Shown: positions 35,261 through 44,814, counted from the stretch's first letter. The stretch: DNA of 64,000 nt from an uncultured Pelagibacteraceae bacterium (GCA_902547535.1 CACCOB010000002.1:186001-250000); one strand, 5' to 3'. The notes: generated from the letters alone by a model not told the origin. Numbers and translations: made by a program.

Positions 35261-36398
35261 TCGATAACTGTTCTGACCCTTTAGACAGAAGTTCGTTATA
35301 AAGTTTTAAATCTGTATCACCTTCACATCCAATTAATAAAACTTTCGAATTCATATCTAATTCAAGATCCTTTTTAATTTGTTCGTTATTACAACTAACA
35401 TTTATACTTATTAGAGCAGGTGCTGAGCATTCTCCTGCAACAATGTTATCGTCACCAAAGTATCCCTTAGCTAACATTGCAACTGATAATGGTATGTCAT
35501 CATCTGGAATACTCATACAATTATTTACAGAGTTTTTAAGAATTTGCCATGGGACTAATGATACATCTCCACATGACATTCCCCCCATAATGCTCTCTTT
35601 TTCTATTTCAACTCTAGTAAGTTTGCCTGCATCAATACTTTTTAAGACACAGTCTGCATTTTTTGGTTCAACAATAATAATTTTTGGAATTCTTTTAAAA
35701 TACCGGGCAACTCCCGCTATTACACCAGAGGCCATTCCTCCTACACCTGCCTGTAAAAATATATGTGTAATATATTGGTCAGTTTGTTTGGAGATTTCTT
35801 CAATCATGACTGAATATCCAGCCATGGTTAGTTTTGGCACTTTTTGATAATCTTCCCATGCAACATCTTGTACAATTTCCCAGCCATTTTTCTTAGATTG
35901 CTTTATGCATTCATCTAAAGAATTTTCGTAATTTCCCTTTACTCTTGTCACCTCTGCTCCAAGTTTTCGCATCTCGTCAGCTCTTGTTTCACTAACAAAT
36001 TCACTTATGAAAATTTTACATGCAATGCCTAGTCTTTTTGCTCCCCAGGCAACTGATTTTCCATGATTTCCTGCTGTTGCTGTAGCAACAACTACATCTT
36101 TTCTTCCAGCCGAAACTTCCGATACTGCATAAGCACCACCAAGAGCTTTAAAAGATTTGAGACCAAACCTTTTTGACTCATCTTTGTAAAAAATATTTTT
36201 AAGTCCAAGATTTTTTGAGAGCTTATCTAAATTAAGGAGAGGGGTGGGTTTATAAGTTTCCCAATTAGAAATTGTATTGTATGCTTTATCTATTGCACTT
36301 TTATCTAATACATTTAATATTTTCTCTCTACTAAATGAATAATTATTATTTTTGATAAAAGATGAAAATTTTTTAATATGACTATAGTCAATAGGCAT
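35253..36398 (-). CDS. Diaminopropionate ammonia-lyase-like PLP enzyme
   Basis: A 381-residue fold-type II PLP enzyme. The PLP lysine lies in KRFGLKSFKALGGAYAV, the pattern of diaminopropionate ammonia-lyases (YgeX/DpaL). The phosphate loop region is ATAGNHGKSVAWGA, and GGMSCGD occurs later. The family converts 2,3-diaminopropionate to pyruvate and two ammonia. It lies 3 bases after a glutamine-synthetase homologue, so both probably handle an unusual nitrogen source. A threonine-dehydratase-like activity is the alternative. Confidence 0.85.
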   Translation of the reverse strand: MPIDYSHIKKFSSFIKNNNYSFSREKILNVLDKSAIDKAYNTISNWETYKPTPLLNLDKLSKNLGLKNIFYKDESKRFGLKSFKALGGAYAVSEVSAGRKDVVVATATAGNHGKSVAWGAKRLGIACKIFISEFVSETRADEMRKLGAEVTRVKGNYENSLDECIKQSKKNGWEIVQDVAWEDYQKVPKLTMAGYSVMIEEISKQTDQYITHIFLQAGVGGMASGVIAGVARYFKRIPKIIIVEPKNADCVLKSIDAGKLTRVEIEKESIMGGMSCGDVSLVPWQILKNSVNNCMSIPDDDIPLSVAMLAKGYFGDDNIVAGECSAPALISINVSCNNEQIKKDLELDMNSKVLLIGCEGDTDLKLYNELLSKGSEQLSNG

Positions 36399-36401
36399 AT
36401 T

Positions 36402-37727
36402 TTAACAATCTAAGGTATTCGATCTTTCCCACTTTGTAATAGGCTTGAGTTTATTAAAATTTTCTTTTGATTTGAAACTTTCAATTTCAGACTTTTTAAG
36501 TTTCATATAACTATTTAAAACATCTTTGCCAAAAGCATTTTTTAATACTGAATTTGAATTTAACATATCAAGCGAGTCTTCTAGAGTATTTGGTAATTTT
36601 TTTAGATTTGGATATTTTTCATGATCTGTATACATATTACAAAACAATGGTTTGCCTGGATTTATTTTTTTTCTGATACCGTTTATACCTGCTGCTAGAA
36701 TTCCAGCTTGTACCAAATATGGATTAGCTGATCCATCCATAAGTCTCAATTCAAACCTTCCAGGGTCAGGAACTCTTATCATGTGTGTCCGGTTATTTCC
36801 TGTGTAAGAGATGCTACTTGGAGACCAAGTTGCTCCTGATTTAGTAGGAGGTGCGTTTATCCTCCTATAACTATTTAACGTAGGATTAAAAAATGCAGAT
36901 AAAGATCCTGCGTTTTTAATTATACCACCTAAAAAATTGTAAGCTAGACTGCTAAGTCCGAGTTTATCATTTTTATCTAAAAATTTATTTTTTCTTTTAT
37001 CCCAAAGAGAAACATGAGTATGACACCCGTTACCAGTTAGATTTTCAAAAGGCTTGGGCATAAACGTAGCTCTAAGTCCATGTTTTTCAGCAATCGTTTT
37101 AACCATAAATTTAAAAAAAGTATGTCTATCTGCTGTAGTTAGGCAGTCTGAGTAATTCCAATTCATTTCAAACTGACCATTAGCATCTTCATGGTCATTT
37201 TGATAAGGGTTCCATCCCATCTCGATCATACAATCGCATATCTCTTTAATTAATTCGTATCTTCTCATTAGTGAAGATTGATCGTAGCATGGTTTAGATT
37301 GAGTATCTTTTGAGTCTGCAATTGTGTTGCCGTCAGCGGAGATTAAAAAATACTCACATTCCACACCAGATTTCATAATGAATCCTTCATTTTGCATTAG
37401 TTTTATTTGTTTTTTTAACATTATTCTTGGAGATGCATCCACTGGTTTGCCATCCATCCACAAGTCAGACGCTAACCATCCTACCTCTTTATTCCAAGGT
37501 AGTTGAATTAAACTATTTGGATCTGGAATTGCAAACATATCTGAGTCTGCCGGAGACATGTCTAACCAAGCAGCAAACCCTGCAAACCCAGCACCATTAG
37601 TTTGCATCTCTTTTATAGCTCTAGTTGGTACTAATTTTGATCTTAAAACTCCAAACAAATCTACAAAACTTATTAGAAAATATTTTATTTTTTTTATCTT
37701 TGCGATTTTATATAAGTTTTTTGCCAC
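36402..37727 (-). CDS. Glutamine-synthetase family ligase (second paralogue)
   Basis: A 441-residue protein of the glutamine synthetase fold. Metal and ATP site motifs are GVECEYFLIS, NDHEDANGQFEMN, NGCHTHVSLW and RTHMIRVPDPGRFELRLMDGSANPY. It is clearly related to but distinct from the GmaS-like protein at 43345-44814 and lacks the adenylylation-loop context of GlnA. It may join glutamate to an amine other than ammonia. Its start appears to be GTG at 37727, as no ATG lies near the conserved beginning. The gene follows a 52-residue membrane protein by 21 bases and leads into the ammonia-lyase. Confidence 0.8.
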   Translation of the reverse strand: MAKNLYKIAKIKKIKYFLISFVDLFGVLRSKLVPTRAIKEMQTNGAGFAGFAAWLDMSPADSDMFAIPDPNSLIQLPWNKEVGWLASDLWMDGKPVDASPRIMLKKQIKLMQNEGFIMKSGVECEYFLISADGNTIADSKDTQSKPCYDQSSLMRRYELIKEICDCMIEMGWNPYQNDHEDANGQFEMNWNYSDCLTTADRHTFFKFMVKTIAEKHGLRATFMPKPFENLTGNGCHTHVSLWDKRKNKFLDKNDKLGLSSLAYNFLGGIIKNAGSLSAFFNPTLNSYRRINAPPTKSGATWSPSSISYTGNNRTHMIRVPDPGRFELRLMDGSANPYLVQAGILAAGINGIRKKINPGKPLFCNMYTDHEKYPNLKKLPNTLEDSLDMLNSNSVLKNAFGKDVLNSYMKLKKSEIESFKSKENFNKLKPITKWERSNTLDC

Positions 37728-37748
37728 CTAAAGTTTTTATCATATTTT

Positions 37749-37907
37749 TTATAAAAATGATAAAAAGAAATCTTTATAGTAAACAATATTAACAAAAATA
37801 ATTATCAAGATAGCTATAATTAGTCCATACTTTGCTTTTGGCCATGCTAATCTTGCCATTTTACTAGGTGTTTTATTTATTTGATTTTCTTTATCTTTTT
37901 CTTCCAT
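37749..37907 (-). CDS. 52-residue single-helix membrane protein
   Basis: A short reading frame from ATG at 37907 to TAA at 37749. The product has a charged N-terminus (MEEKDKENQINKTPSK), a basic patch (MARLAWPKAKYG) and one membrane helix (about residues 28-43, LIIAILIIIFVNIVYY). It lies between the amt/77-residue gene pair and the GS-like gene on the same strand. A 10-bp hairpin ends 8 bases upstream of its ATG. Unknown function; codon pattern and position support a gene, but length makes this uncertain. Confidence 0.5.
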   Translation of the reverse strand: MEEKDKENQINKTPSKMARLAWPKAKYGLIIAILIIIFVNIVYYKDFFLSFL

Positions 37908-37915
37908 GATTATTT

Positions 37916-37942
37916 AAGGGCGCATAATTATAATGCGCCCTT
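37916..37942 (-). terminator. GC-rich hairpin between small membrane-protein genes
   Basis: Perfect 10-bp inverted repeat AAGGGCGCAT / ATGCGCCCTT with a 7-base loop, unusually GC-rich for this genome. It lies 12 bases after the stop of the 77-residue gene. No T-run follows in either direction, so it could be a processing or stability element at the 3' end of the amt transcript rather than a classic intrinsic terminator. Confidence 0.6.
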
Positions 37943-37954
37943 ATAAAGATTTAT

Positions 37955-38188
37955 TTAACCATCAGTTATATTGCTTTTCCAAGCATTTGAACTAGGTCTT
38001 CTTCTAGCAAGTTTTTCAAGTTTATCACTTTCTTGTCTAGAACTGATAACTGTCCAACCTATCCAGATTATAACTAGTATTATAACTAGGATCCCTTCAG
38101 ATCCTGCACCTGGAAAAATTGGACCAGCCACTCCATCTGCTTTGCTTGCAGCAGTTAAATGATCTATCCAATTATTTACTGTAGCCAT
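37955..38188 (-). CDS. 77-residue single-helix membrane protein downstream of amt
   Basis: A small protein with a polar N-terminus (residues 1-30), one membrane helix (about 32-48, ILVIILVIIWIGWTVI) and a basic, arginine-rich C-terminal tail ending NAWKSNITDG. It starts 11 bases after the amt stop with a good AAAGGAGGAAA ribosome site, so it is very likely translated with amt. No family recognised. It could be an accessory subunit of the transporter; no PII (GlnK) gene is present nearby. Confidence 0.72.
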   Translation of the reverse strand: MATVNNWIDHLTAASKADGVAGPIFPGAGSEGILVIILVIIWIGWTVISSRQESDKLEKLARRRPSSNAWKSNITDG

Positions 38189-38199
38189 GTTTTCCTCCT

Positions 38200-39600
38200 T
38201 TAACTACTTGAAGAAGCAACAGCTTTTTCATCTTCTTTTGCTTCCTCCATTATTTGATAGTCCAATCCTGCTAACTCAACTTCTCTAGGAATTCTAAGTT
38301 TACCCATTCCATTAAGAACTTTAGCAATAATCCAACCAGGAATCATTCCAAGAACAAAGAACATTACTATTGCTCCAACAAACATTCCTAATGGATTTAT
38401 AGCAGCATAAGTAGATCCATCCCACATTTCACCAACACCATAACCTGACGAAGGATATCCATTGAGGACAAATCCACATATTACAAGACCGGCGAACCCT
38501 GCATACCCATGTACTGCAACAGCTCCGACTGCATCATCGATTTTAAATTTACGCTCAACCCAATAATGCATTTTATAAGCTATAACCACACCAATCATTC
38601 CTATAATCAATGATTGAATAGGATGGTATAAGTCATTACCTGCTGATGCACATATTATACCAGCTAGTCCACTTGAATATGTCCAAAAAGGATCACCTTT
38701 TGATATTACATATCCAGCTAACAATCCTCCAGATAATGACATTAAAAAGTTCATGGTGATACCACTTAATGTCGTTGGAGTTAGATATATATTTGTGGCG
38801 GTAAAGAAGGTTACACCTTCCATACCATACTCAGGTCCAAGGTCATAAATTGGAACATTACAAGCGGCATAAAATCCCCAAAAACCAGTATAAATTAAGA
38901 ATAATCCCACTGTTACTAACCAAGGGTTTCTTGGTCCTATATTTCTAGGCTCACCACTTGATGAAAATTTTCCAATTCTTGGTCCTAAGACAACGAGTAC
39001 ACCTAAAGCAAATCCACCTGCAACTGCGTGAATTACTCCTGAGGCATAAGCATCATGATAACCAAGTAGCTTCAACATCCATCCGTCGAAGTGCCATCCC
39101 CAAGATGCATCTATACTCCAGAAAACTGAACCAATAGCAATTGCCAAGATGCCGAATGCAAAAGTTGTAATTCTTTCTATTACCGCACCTGAAACAATTG
39201 AGGCTGCTGTCCATGAAAATAATAGGAATGCCGCCCAGAATACTCCCATTATATGATCATTCAAAGTAACCGCCATTAATTCATTAGTTGGATTGGCTAA
39301 ATCATTTCCACCAAAACCTCCACCTAGAACAAGGCCTGTACTTTCTGTCATTATGGAAGGAGCTAATCCAGGTCCTGTTGGAAAAGCCCAATAAATCCAC
39401 CAACCAAATAAAAACCAAGTAACTGTTACCAAAGGTATCAGCATTGTATTTTTCATTAGAGTATGTTGATGGTGTTTGTAACGCGAAGCGCCAACCTCAT
39501 ACATACAGAATCCTACGTGTATCAGAAACATTAATACTACTGTTGTCCAATAGTAAAATTCCGTAAATATGGTTTGTAACGCATCTAATTGACTAGTCAT
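38200..39600 (-). CDS. amt: Ammonium transporter family protein
   Basis: A 466-residue Amt/MEP/Rh-family inner-membrane channel with about 11-12 helices. Typical motifs are GAVIERITTFAFGILA, HAVAGGFALGVLVVLGPRIGK (pore histidine region) and VGAVAVHGYAGFAG (second histidine region). Some residues near the ends depart from standard Amt, and the N-terminal topology has an extra YYWTTVVLMFLIHVGFCMYE helix. The Shine-Dalgarno site is GGAGG at 39607-39611, 6 bases from ATG. Located just downstream of the N-methylglutamate genes, it may carry methylammonium as well as ammonium. The 39601-39732 gap (132 bases) shows no gene. Confidence 0.92.
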   Translation of the reverse strand: MTSQLDALQTIFTEFYYWTTVVLMFLIHVGFCMYEVGASRYKHHQHTLMKNTMLIPLVTVTWFLFGWWIYWAFPTGPGLAPSIMTESTGLVLGGGFGGNDLANPTNELMAVTLNDHIMGVFWAAFLLFSWTAASIVSGAVIERITTFAFGILAIAIGSVFWSIDASWGWHFDGWMLKLLGYHDAYASGVIHAVAGGFALGVLVVLGPRIGKFSSSGEPRNIGPRNPWLVTVGLFLIYTGFWGFYAACNVPIYDLGPEYGMEGVTFFTATNIYLTPTTLSGITMNFLMSLSGGLLAGYVISKGDPFWTYSSGLAGIICASAGNDLYHPIQSLIIGMIGVVIAYKMHYWVERKFKIDDAVGAVAVHGYAGFAGLVICGFVLNGYPSSGYGVGEMWDGSTYAAINPLGMFVGAIVMFFVLGMIPGWIIAKVLNGMGKLRIPREVELAGLDYQIMEEAKEDEKAVASSSS

Positions 39601-39732
39601 TTCAAACCTCCAATAGTTTTACATTATAGAAACTTTATTTAATGTGATGATGACATCAATAAATAATTATTAAGCATTTAAGCCAATAATTGAGACTAAA
39701 CAACTTGTAGTATATATAAATTTTTATTGATT

Positions 39733-40137
39733 CTAAAATTTTCTATAAGCTTTTTTAAGATCTACTAACGGATGATTTGGAGACATTTGAAATTTTACCA
39801 ATAATTCTCTTGCAATCATATCTCTATCTTGTTGGTTGTTTGGTAATTTAATTTTTTTAGGAATAGTTACCCAACCATTTGCGTTTCTATCAAACACTGC
39901 TGGTCTATCTTCTTCATATCCCATGTGAACATCTTCTAACCAATTTAAATCATCCCATCCCATTGCTTCGATATATTTTTTCAAGAATGGTGTAATTCTT
40001 GAGTAGTCCGGAAGTAGGTTTACATCATAACGATAGCCAATTGTTTGACCTATCATTTTTTCTCTAGCAGTCTCTTTTTTCTTACCTAATTGACCTTTAA
40101 TTTCTTTTTTTGCTTTCTTATTTTTCTTTTTAGGCAT
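39733..40137 (-). CDS. Uncharacterised protein downstream of mgsC
   Basis: A 134-residue soluble protein with a very basic N-terminus (residues 1-25, rich in lysine) followed by a mixed domain containing YRYDVNLLPDYSRITPF, MGWDDLNWLEDVHMGYEED and a C-terminal helix. I do not recognise the family. It starts 2 bases after mgsC ends, so it is co-transcribed with the N-methylglutamate synthase genes. A role in that complex is plausible but unproven. Confidence 0.7.
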   Translation of the reverse strand: MPKKKNKKAKKEIKGQLGKKKETAREKMIGQTIGYRYDVNLLPDYSRITPFLKKYIEAMGWDDLNWLEDVHMGYEEDRPAVFDRNANGWVTIPKKIKLPNNQQDRDMIARELLVKFQMSPNHPLVDLKKAYRKF

Positions 40138-40139
40138 AA

Positions 40140-41534
40140 TTAAATTTTATGAAAATCATCAACTCCAACAGTATGATTTGTTCCAGAAAGTGGCACTTTT
40201 GCTAATGCAGAAGCTTCCATTGTTAAAGCCGCTAAATCTTCAGGTTCTAGCGAGTGAATATTAGTTTTACCACATGCTCTTGCTAATAATTGAGCTTCTA
40301 AAGTCATTGTGTGGAGGTAATTATAAACTCTTAAAGCTGCATCATCAGGATTTAATCTTTTTCTAAGTTTAGGATCCTGTGTTGCAACACCAACTGGACA
40401 ACGACCTGTGTGGCAGTGATAGCAGTGACCTGCTGGAACTCCCATCTCTTTCTCAAAATTAGACTCAGGAATTTCTTTATTACAATTTAATGCTATCATT
40501 GCTCCAGTTCCAATTGCAATTGCATCCGCACCTAAAGCAAGTGCTTTAGCCATGTCAGCACCATCTCTTACACCACCTGCATATATCAATGTTACTTTTC
40601 CAGTTTTACCAACATCATCGATTGCTCTTCTTGCTTCTCTAATAGCGGCTATCCCAGGAATACCTGTGTTTGCTGCTGCTATGTGAGGACCCGCACCTGT
40701 TGATCCTTCCATACCATCTAGGTAAATTGAGTCAGGATCACATTTTGCTGCCATACGCACATCATCATAAACTTTTGCTGCTCCAAGTTTCAATTGAATT
40801 GGAACTTTATTTTTTGTTAGTTCTCTTAGTTCTTGAACTTTTAATGCTAAATCGTCCGGACCTAACCAATCAGGGTGTCTAGCTGGAGATCTTTGATCAA
40901 TACCTGCGGGTAATGATCTCATTTCTGCTACTTGGTCAGTAACTTTTTGACCCATTAAGTGACCACCCATTCCAACTTTCTGACCTTGTCCAATAAAGAC
41001 TTCTATTCCATCTGCGAGTTGTGCATGATGTGGATTAAAACCATATCTTGATTGAATACATTGGTAATACCATTTTTCAGAATATCTTCTTTCATCTGGA
41101 ATCATTCCTCCTTCACCAGAACATGTTGCACTTCCTGCCATCGTAGCACCTCTAGCTAATGCAGTTTTGGCTTCATAGGATAAAGCTCCAAAACTCATAC
41201 CCGTGATGTAAACTGGAATATCAAGTTCAACTGGATTTTCACATCTTGGTCCTATAATAGTTTTAGTTTCACATTTTTCTCTGTAACCCTCGATTACAAA
41301 TCTTGTAAGTGTACCAGGTAAAAATACTAGATCATCAAATGTAGGAATTTTTTTCATTAGCGCCATACCACGCATTCTGTATCTACCTAGTTGCGCTTTT
41401 ATATGTATGTCGTCGATTACCTCTGGAGTAAATATTGAATTATAACCTAATAAACTTTTATTTCTTTTTGAAAATTCACTTTGACCATTGCCATTAGAAT
41501 GACCATTTGTTTTTCCATTTTTCTTTTTTGCCAT
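40140..41534 (-). CDS. mgsC: N-methylglutamate synthase subunit C-like (GltB FMN-domain protein)
   Basis: A 464-residue protein equal to the FMN-binding central domain of glutamate synthase (GlxD/MgsC family). Seen are PVYITGMSFGALSYEAKTAL, LDGMEGSTGAGPHIAA for flavin/substrate binding, a glycine-rich IYAGGVRDGADMAKALALGADAIA phosphate site, and CYHCHTGRCPVGVATQ for the iron-sulfur cluster. With MgsA and MgsB it transfers the methylamino group to form N-methylglutamate. It shares one base with mgsB. Confidence 0.9.
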   Translation of the reverse strand: MAKKKNGKTNGHSNGNGQSEFSKRNKSLLGYNSIFTPEVIDDIHIKAQLGRYRMRGMALMKKIPTFDDLVFLPGTLTRFVIEGYREKCETKTIIGPRCENPVELDIPVYITGMSFGALSYEAKTALARGATMAGSATCSGEGGMIPDERRYSEKWYYQCIQSRYGFNPHHAQLADGIEVFIGQGQKVGMGGHLMGQKVTDQVAEMRSLPAGIDQRSPARHPDWLGPDDLALKVQELRELTKNKVPIQLKLGAAKVYDDVRMAAKCDPDSIYLDGMEGSTGAGPHIAAANTGIPGIAAIREARRAIDDVGKTGKVTLIYAGGVRDGADMAKALALGADAIAIGTGAMIALNCNKEIPESNFEKEMGVPAGHCYHCHTGRCPVGVATQDPKLRKRLNPDDAALRVYNYLHTMTLEAQLLARACGKTNIHSLEPEDLAALTMEASALAKVPLSGTNHTVGVDDFHKI

Positions 41535-42388
41535 TATATAGCTCCTTTTTTCTCAGTTGGTTCTAACGCGTCATAATTCCAAAGTTTTTTACCCGCAACG
41601 ACCTTAGTCATCTTAGAAACATCGAAATCTTCGCCAATCTCAGCCACTTTAAGTTTTCTTTTCAACCAATCTATATCACTTTTTGTCATAGGTGACTCAA
41701 TCGCATCACTTCCATATGATCCAATTTTCCCCCCAACATAGATTGTTCCATCATACATAGAGTCTCCAAGGTTTATACCTACATTACCTAAGACTACTAT
41801 TCTTCCTCTTTGCATCATAAATCCAGTAAAAGCGCCAGCATCACCACCAATTATTATTGTGCCACCTTTTTGGTCAATACCTGTTCTTGCACCAACACTT
41901 CCTTTGCAAATTAAATCTCCACCTCTTACTGCTGCTCCAAAACACGATCCTGCATTTTTTTCTATTACTACTTTTCCAGCCATCATATTTTCTGCACACG
42001 ACCATCCAACTCTTCCATTAACTCTTACCGTGGGACCATCTATAGAACCAACTCCAAAATAACCCAAACTTCCTTCAAAAATTAAGTTCAATTTATTTAA
42101 AATTCCAACACCTAAACTATGTTTTCCTTGAGGGTTTTTTATTACAATTGTTCCATATCCTTGACTCATCAATTCATCTATTTTTTTATTTGCTTCTTTG
42201 CAATCCATATCATTTACATCAAGCTCGGTTCTTTTATTAAAATCTACATCGTATGTTCCCCAGTAATAAAAGTTTTCTGCTTCATCTGGATTAAAAAACT
42301 TTTGTTGTGTTTTCCCTGTAAGAACCTCAGTGTGAAGTCCCATAGATTGAGCTTTAGTTTTTTTCTCAGTTGTTTTTAAATTTGCCAT
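41534..42388 (-). CDS. mgsB: N-methylglutamate synthase subunit B-like (GltB C-terminal beta-helix)
   Basis: A 284-residue protein matching the C-terminal right-handed beta-helix domain of glutamate synthase (GlxC/MgsB family). The repeating G-x-x-G-G-D pattern is clear: RVNGRVGWSCAENMM, GAAVRGGDLICKGSVG, GGTIIIGGDAGAFTG, GRIVVLGNVGINLGD. It is a structural part of the three-subunit synthase. It overlaps mgsA by 13 bases and mgsC by one. Confidence 0.9.
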   Translation of the reverse strand: MANLKTTEKKTKAQSMGLHTEVLTGKTQQKFFNPDEAENFYYWGTYDVDFNKRTELDVNDMDCKEANKKIDELMSQGYGTIVIKNPQGKHSLGVGILNKLNLIFEGSLGYFGVGSIDGPTVRVNGRVGWSCAENMMAGKVVIEKNAGSCFGAAVRGGDLICKGSVGARTGIDQKGGTIIIGGDAGAFTGFMMQRGRIVVLGNVGINLGDSMYDGTIYVGGKIGSYGSDAIESPMTKSDIDWLKRKLKVAEIGEDFDVSKMTKVVAGKKLWNYDALEPTEKKGAI

Positions 42389-43320
42389 ACTTTAACCTCT
42401 CCATCAAATGGATCATAAGTATCAATTTCTTGAGGAAGAACAGATCTGATTGCTATTTCTTCTGATCCCATCGCAACTAAATCATCTGACTCATATAAAA
42501 CTAATGGTTTTGCTGCCATAGTGTCTTTAGCCATTCCAAGTGAATTTTTTGTTGCAACAAAGTAAGTGAATACTCCATCAAGTCCAGATAAACTATCTTT
42601 CATACCTTCTTCAAGTGTAGCTCCATTTCTCATTTTTTCTGCTAAGTATACTGCAATTAATTCAGAGTCACACTCCGACATAAATCTCATTCCTTTATTT
42701 TCTAAAATTCTTCTATTATTCCAATAGTTAGTTAATTGACCATTATGCACGACTGAAACATCGCTAAAAGGGTAGCCCCAAAATGGGTGAGCAGATTTAA
42801 TGTCTACACCAGACTCTGTTGCCATTCTAGCATGTCCAATTGCGTGAGTGCCAACAAGATCTCCTAAATTGTATCTATCACAAACAGCTTTTGCGTTACC
42901 TAAATCTTTAATAACTTCTAGGGATTTTCCCATTGAAAGGATTTCAACTCCAGGAATGCTCTCTATTTTCTGAGAAAATTCAAGCAAATCTCCTTTATCA
43001 TAGTCAATCTCATATCTTAGAGAATAGGGTAGTGTTCTTTCTTCCTTAACAATCTTTGCTCCCATTTGAGAAAGATAACTATCTACAATTTTTTTTCTTT
43101 CATCATAAACTGATACATCCTCCATTACTGATGAACTACCTTCACCAACATTTTCACCAACCTTAAATCGCATAATAAAGTTTTGACCATCTGTATCTCC
43201 ATAAAGAGCATAACCAGTAGAATCTTCACCTCTATGCTTTAATGCTTGAAGCATTCCTTGAAGTTCTTGGCCAACGTTTGAAGATTTTCCTCTATGAATT
43301 AGTCCAGCAATTCCGCACAT
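42376..43320 (-). CDS. mgsA: N-methylglutamate synthase subunit A-like (class II glutamine amidotransferase)
   Basis: A 314-residue Ntn-hydrolase. The N-terminus MCGIAGLIHRG exposes Cys2 as the nucleophile after methionine removal. GHARMATESGVD and HPFWGYPFSDVSVVHNGQLTNY complete the glutaminase site. It corresponds to GlxB/MgsA and would release the amine from gamma-glutamylmethylamide or glutamine for transfer in the MgsABC complex. It lies 24 bases downstream of gmaS, consistent with the known pathway order. Confidence 0.9.
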   Translation of the reverse strand: MCGIAGLIHRGKSSNVGQELQGMLQALKHRGEDSTGYALYGDTDGQNFIMRFKVGENVGEGSSSVMEDVSVYDERKKIVDSYLSQMGAKIVKEERTLPYSLRYEIDYDKGDLLEFSQKIESIPGVEILSMGKSLEVIKDLGNAKAVCDRYNLGDLVGTHAIGHARMATESGVDIKSAHPFWGYPFSDVSVVHNGQLTNYWNNRRILENKGMRFMSECDSELIAVYLAEKMRNGATLEEGMKDSLSGLDGVFTYFVATKNSLGMAKDTMAAKPLVLYESDDLVAMGSEEIAIRSVLPQEIDTYDPFDGEVKVWQI

Positions 43321-43344
43321 TGTTTTATCTCCTATAATTTTTCC

Positions 43345-44814
43345 TTATGGTAAACAATCTAGATAAGTATCAAGATCCCATTGAGTTGTTGCACCAAGAA
43401 ATCTTTCCCACTCATCATTTTTATACCAGTGAAAGACTTTATACATTTCATCTGGCATTGCAGATTTGATCACTTCATCCTCAGCAAGTCTATCAAGAGC
43501 TTCTCCTAGACTTAAAGGTAATTTTTTTACATCCTTACCAGCTTTTTGAGCTTCATAGATGTTTCTAGATTCTGGTTTTGCTGGTTTCATTTTTTTTGTA
43601 ATACCTTCATCACATGCTTTGAGTAAAGCCGCACCAAGCAAATAAGGATTATGCATTGAGTCAACTGATCTATATTCAAATCTTCCTGGAGCAGAAACTC
43701 TTAACCCACATGTTCTATTTTGATATCCCCAGTCTGCATAAACTGGAGCCCAAAATCCTTGATCCCATAATCTTCTGTAAGAATTTACAGTTGATGATCC
43801 AAGAGCTGTTAAAGCAGGCAAGTGTTTCATAATACCAGCAATTGATTGTAGACCAATTTTTCCTGGCAACTGCATATCTTTTGTATCAGGCATAAATGTA
43901 TTAGTTCCACCTGAAACATAACTGAAGACTTCCTCAACACCTGGAAGCTTTTTGTTTCCTAACTTGTTAACTGAAACTTTTCCACCTTTCCATAAAGACA
44001 TGTTTGTATGGCAACCGCTAGCAGATACACCCATAAATGGTTTTGTCATAAAACAAGCTATTAGATTGTGCTCTCTAGCAACTTGAGCACATATTTGTCT
44101 ATATGTTGATAATCTATCAGCGTTTCTCAAGACATTATCGTATGTCCAATTAAGCTCTAATTGTCCTGGAGCATCCTCATGATCTCCTTGTATCATGTCT
44201 AGACCCATTGCCTTTGAATATTCAATTACTTTCATAAATACAGGTCTTAATGATTCAAATTGATCTATATGATAACAAAATGGTTTTGAAAAACCTTTTC
44301 CCGTTGGTGTGCCATCTTCATTTTTGGTTAACCACATCATTTCAGGCTCTGTTCCAACTCTTAATTCTAAACCATGCTTCTTTTTAAATTCGTCCATGAA
44401 AATTCTTAAATTTCCTCTGCAATCAGAAGTTAAATGACCTCCTGGATTTTTTCTCTCTTCTCTATTTCTAAAACATGTAACAAATACTCTTCCAACTCTT
44501 TTATCCCAAGGTAATTGAACAAATGTTTCTGGATCTGGAATTCCAACTAGTTCCATTGCTTCAGGTCCATAACCAATGTAATTGTTGTGCCTGTCTAAAA
44601 ATAAATTTGCTGTTGCTCCATAAACTAATTGAAAGCCTTTTTCTGCGGTTCTTTCCCAGTGATCAGCGGGTATCCCTTTTCCTACAACTCTACCTGTTAC
44701 TGAAATAAATTGATAATAAATATAAGTTATTCCCAATTCATTAATTTTTTCTCTAACTTTTTTTACTAACTTTGCTCTGCCTGGTTGATTTACATGTTTT
44801 TCTAGATCAGTCAT
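43345..44814 (-). CDS. gmaS: Gamma-glutamylmethylamide synthetase-like (GS family)
   Basis: A 489-residue glutamine-synthetase-fold ligase. Active-site motifs include GTEPEMMWL, GDHEDAPGQLELNW, SGCHTNMSLW and NRTCGLRVSAPGRFEYRS. Adjacency to MgsABC identifies it as the GmaS/GlnT type, which ligates monomethylamine to glutamate with ATP, rather than a plain glutamine synthetase. Upstream, 66 bases without a gene separate it from the FAD oxidoreductase, leaving space for its own promoter. Confidence 0.88.
   Translation of the reverse strand: MTDLEKHVNQPGRAKLVKKVREKINELGITYIYYQFISVTGRVVGKGIPADHWERTAEKGFQLVYGATANLFLDRHNNYIGYGPEAMELVGIPDPETFVQLPWDKRVGRVFVTCFRNREERKNPGGHLTSDCRGNLRIFMDEFKKKHGLELRVGTEPEMMWLTKNEDGTPTGKGFSKPFCYHIDQFESLRPVFMKVIEYSKAMGLDMIQGDHEDAPGQLELNWTYDNVLRNADRLSTYRQICAQVAREHNLIACFMTKPFMGVSASGCHTNMSLWKGGKVSVNKLGNKKLPGVEEVFSYVSGGTNTFMPDTKDMQLPGKIGLQSIAGIMKHLPALTALGSSTVNSYRRLWDQGFWAPVYADWGYQNRTCGLRVSAPGRFEYRSVDSMHNPYLLGAALLKACDEGITKKMKPAKPESRNIYEAQKAGKDVKKLPLSLGEALDRLAEDEVIKSAMPDEMYKVFHWYKNDEWERFLGATTQWDLDTYLDCLP

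Noticed and set aside
35443-35847. 134-residue open frame on the + strand
   Set aside because: Antisense to the diaminopropionate ammonia-lyase gene, with no domain and no ribosome site.
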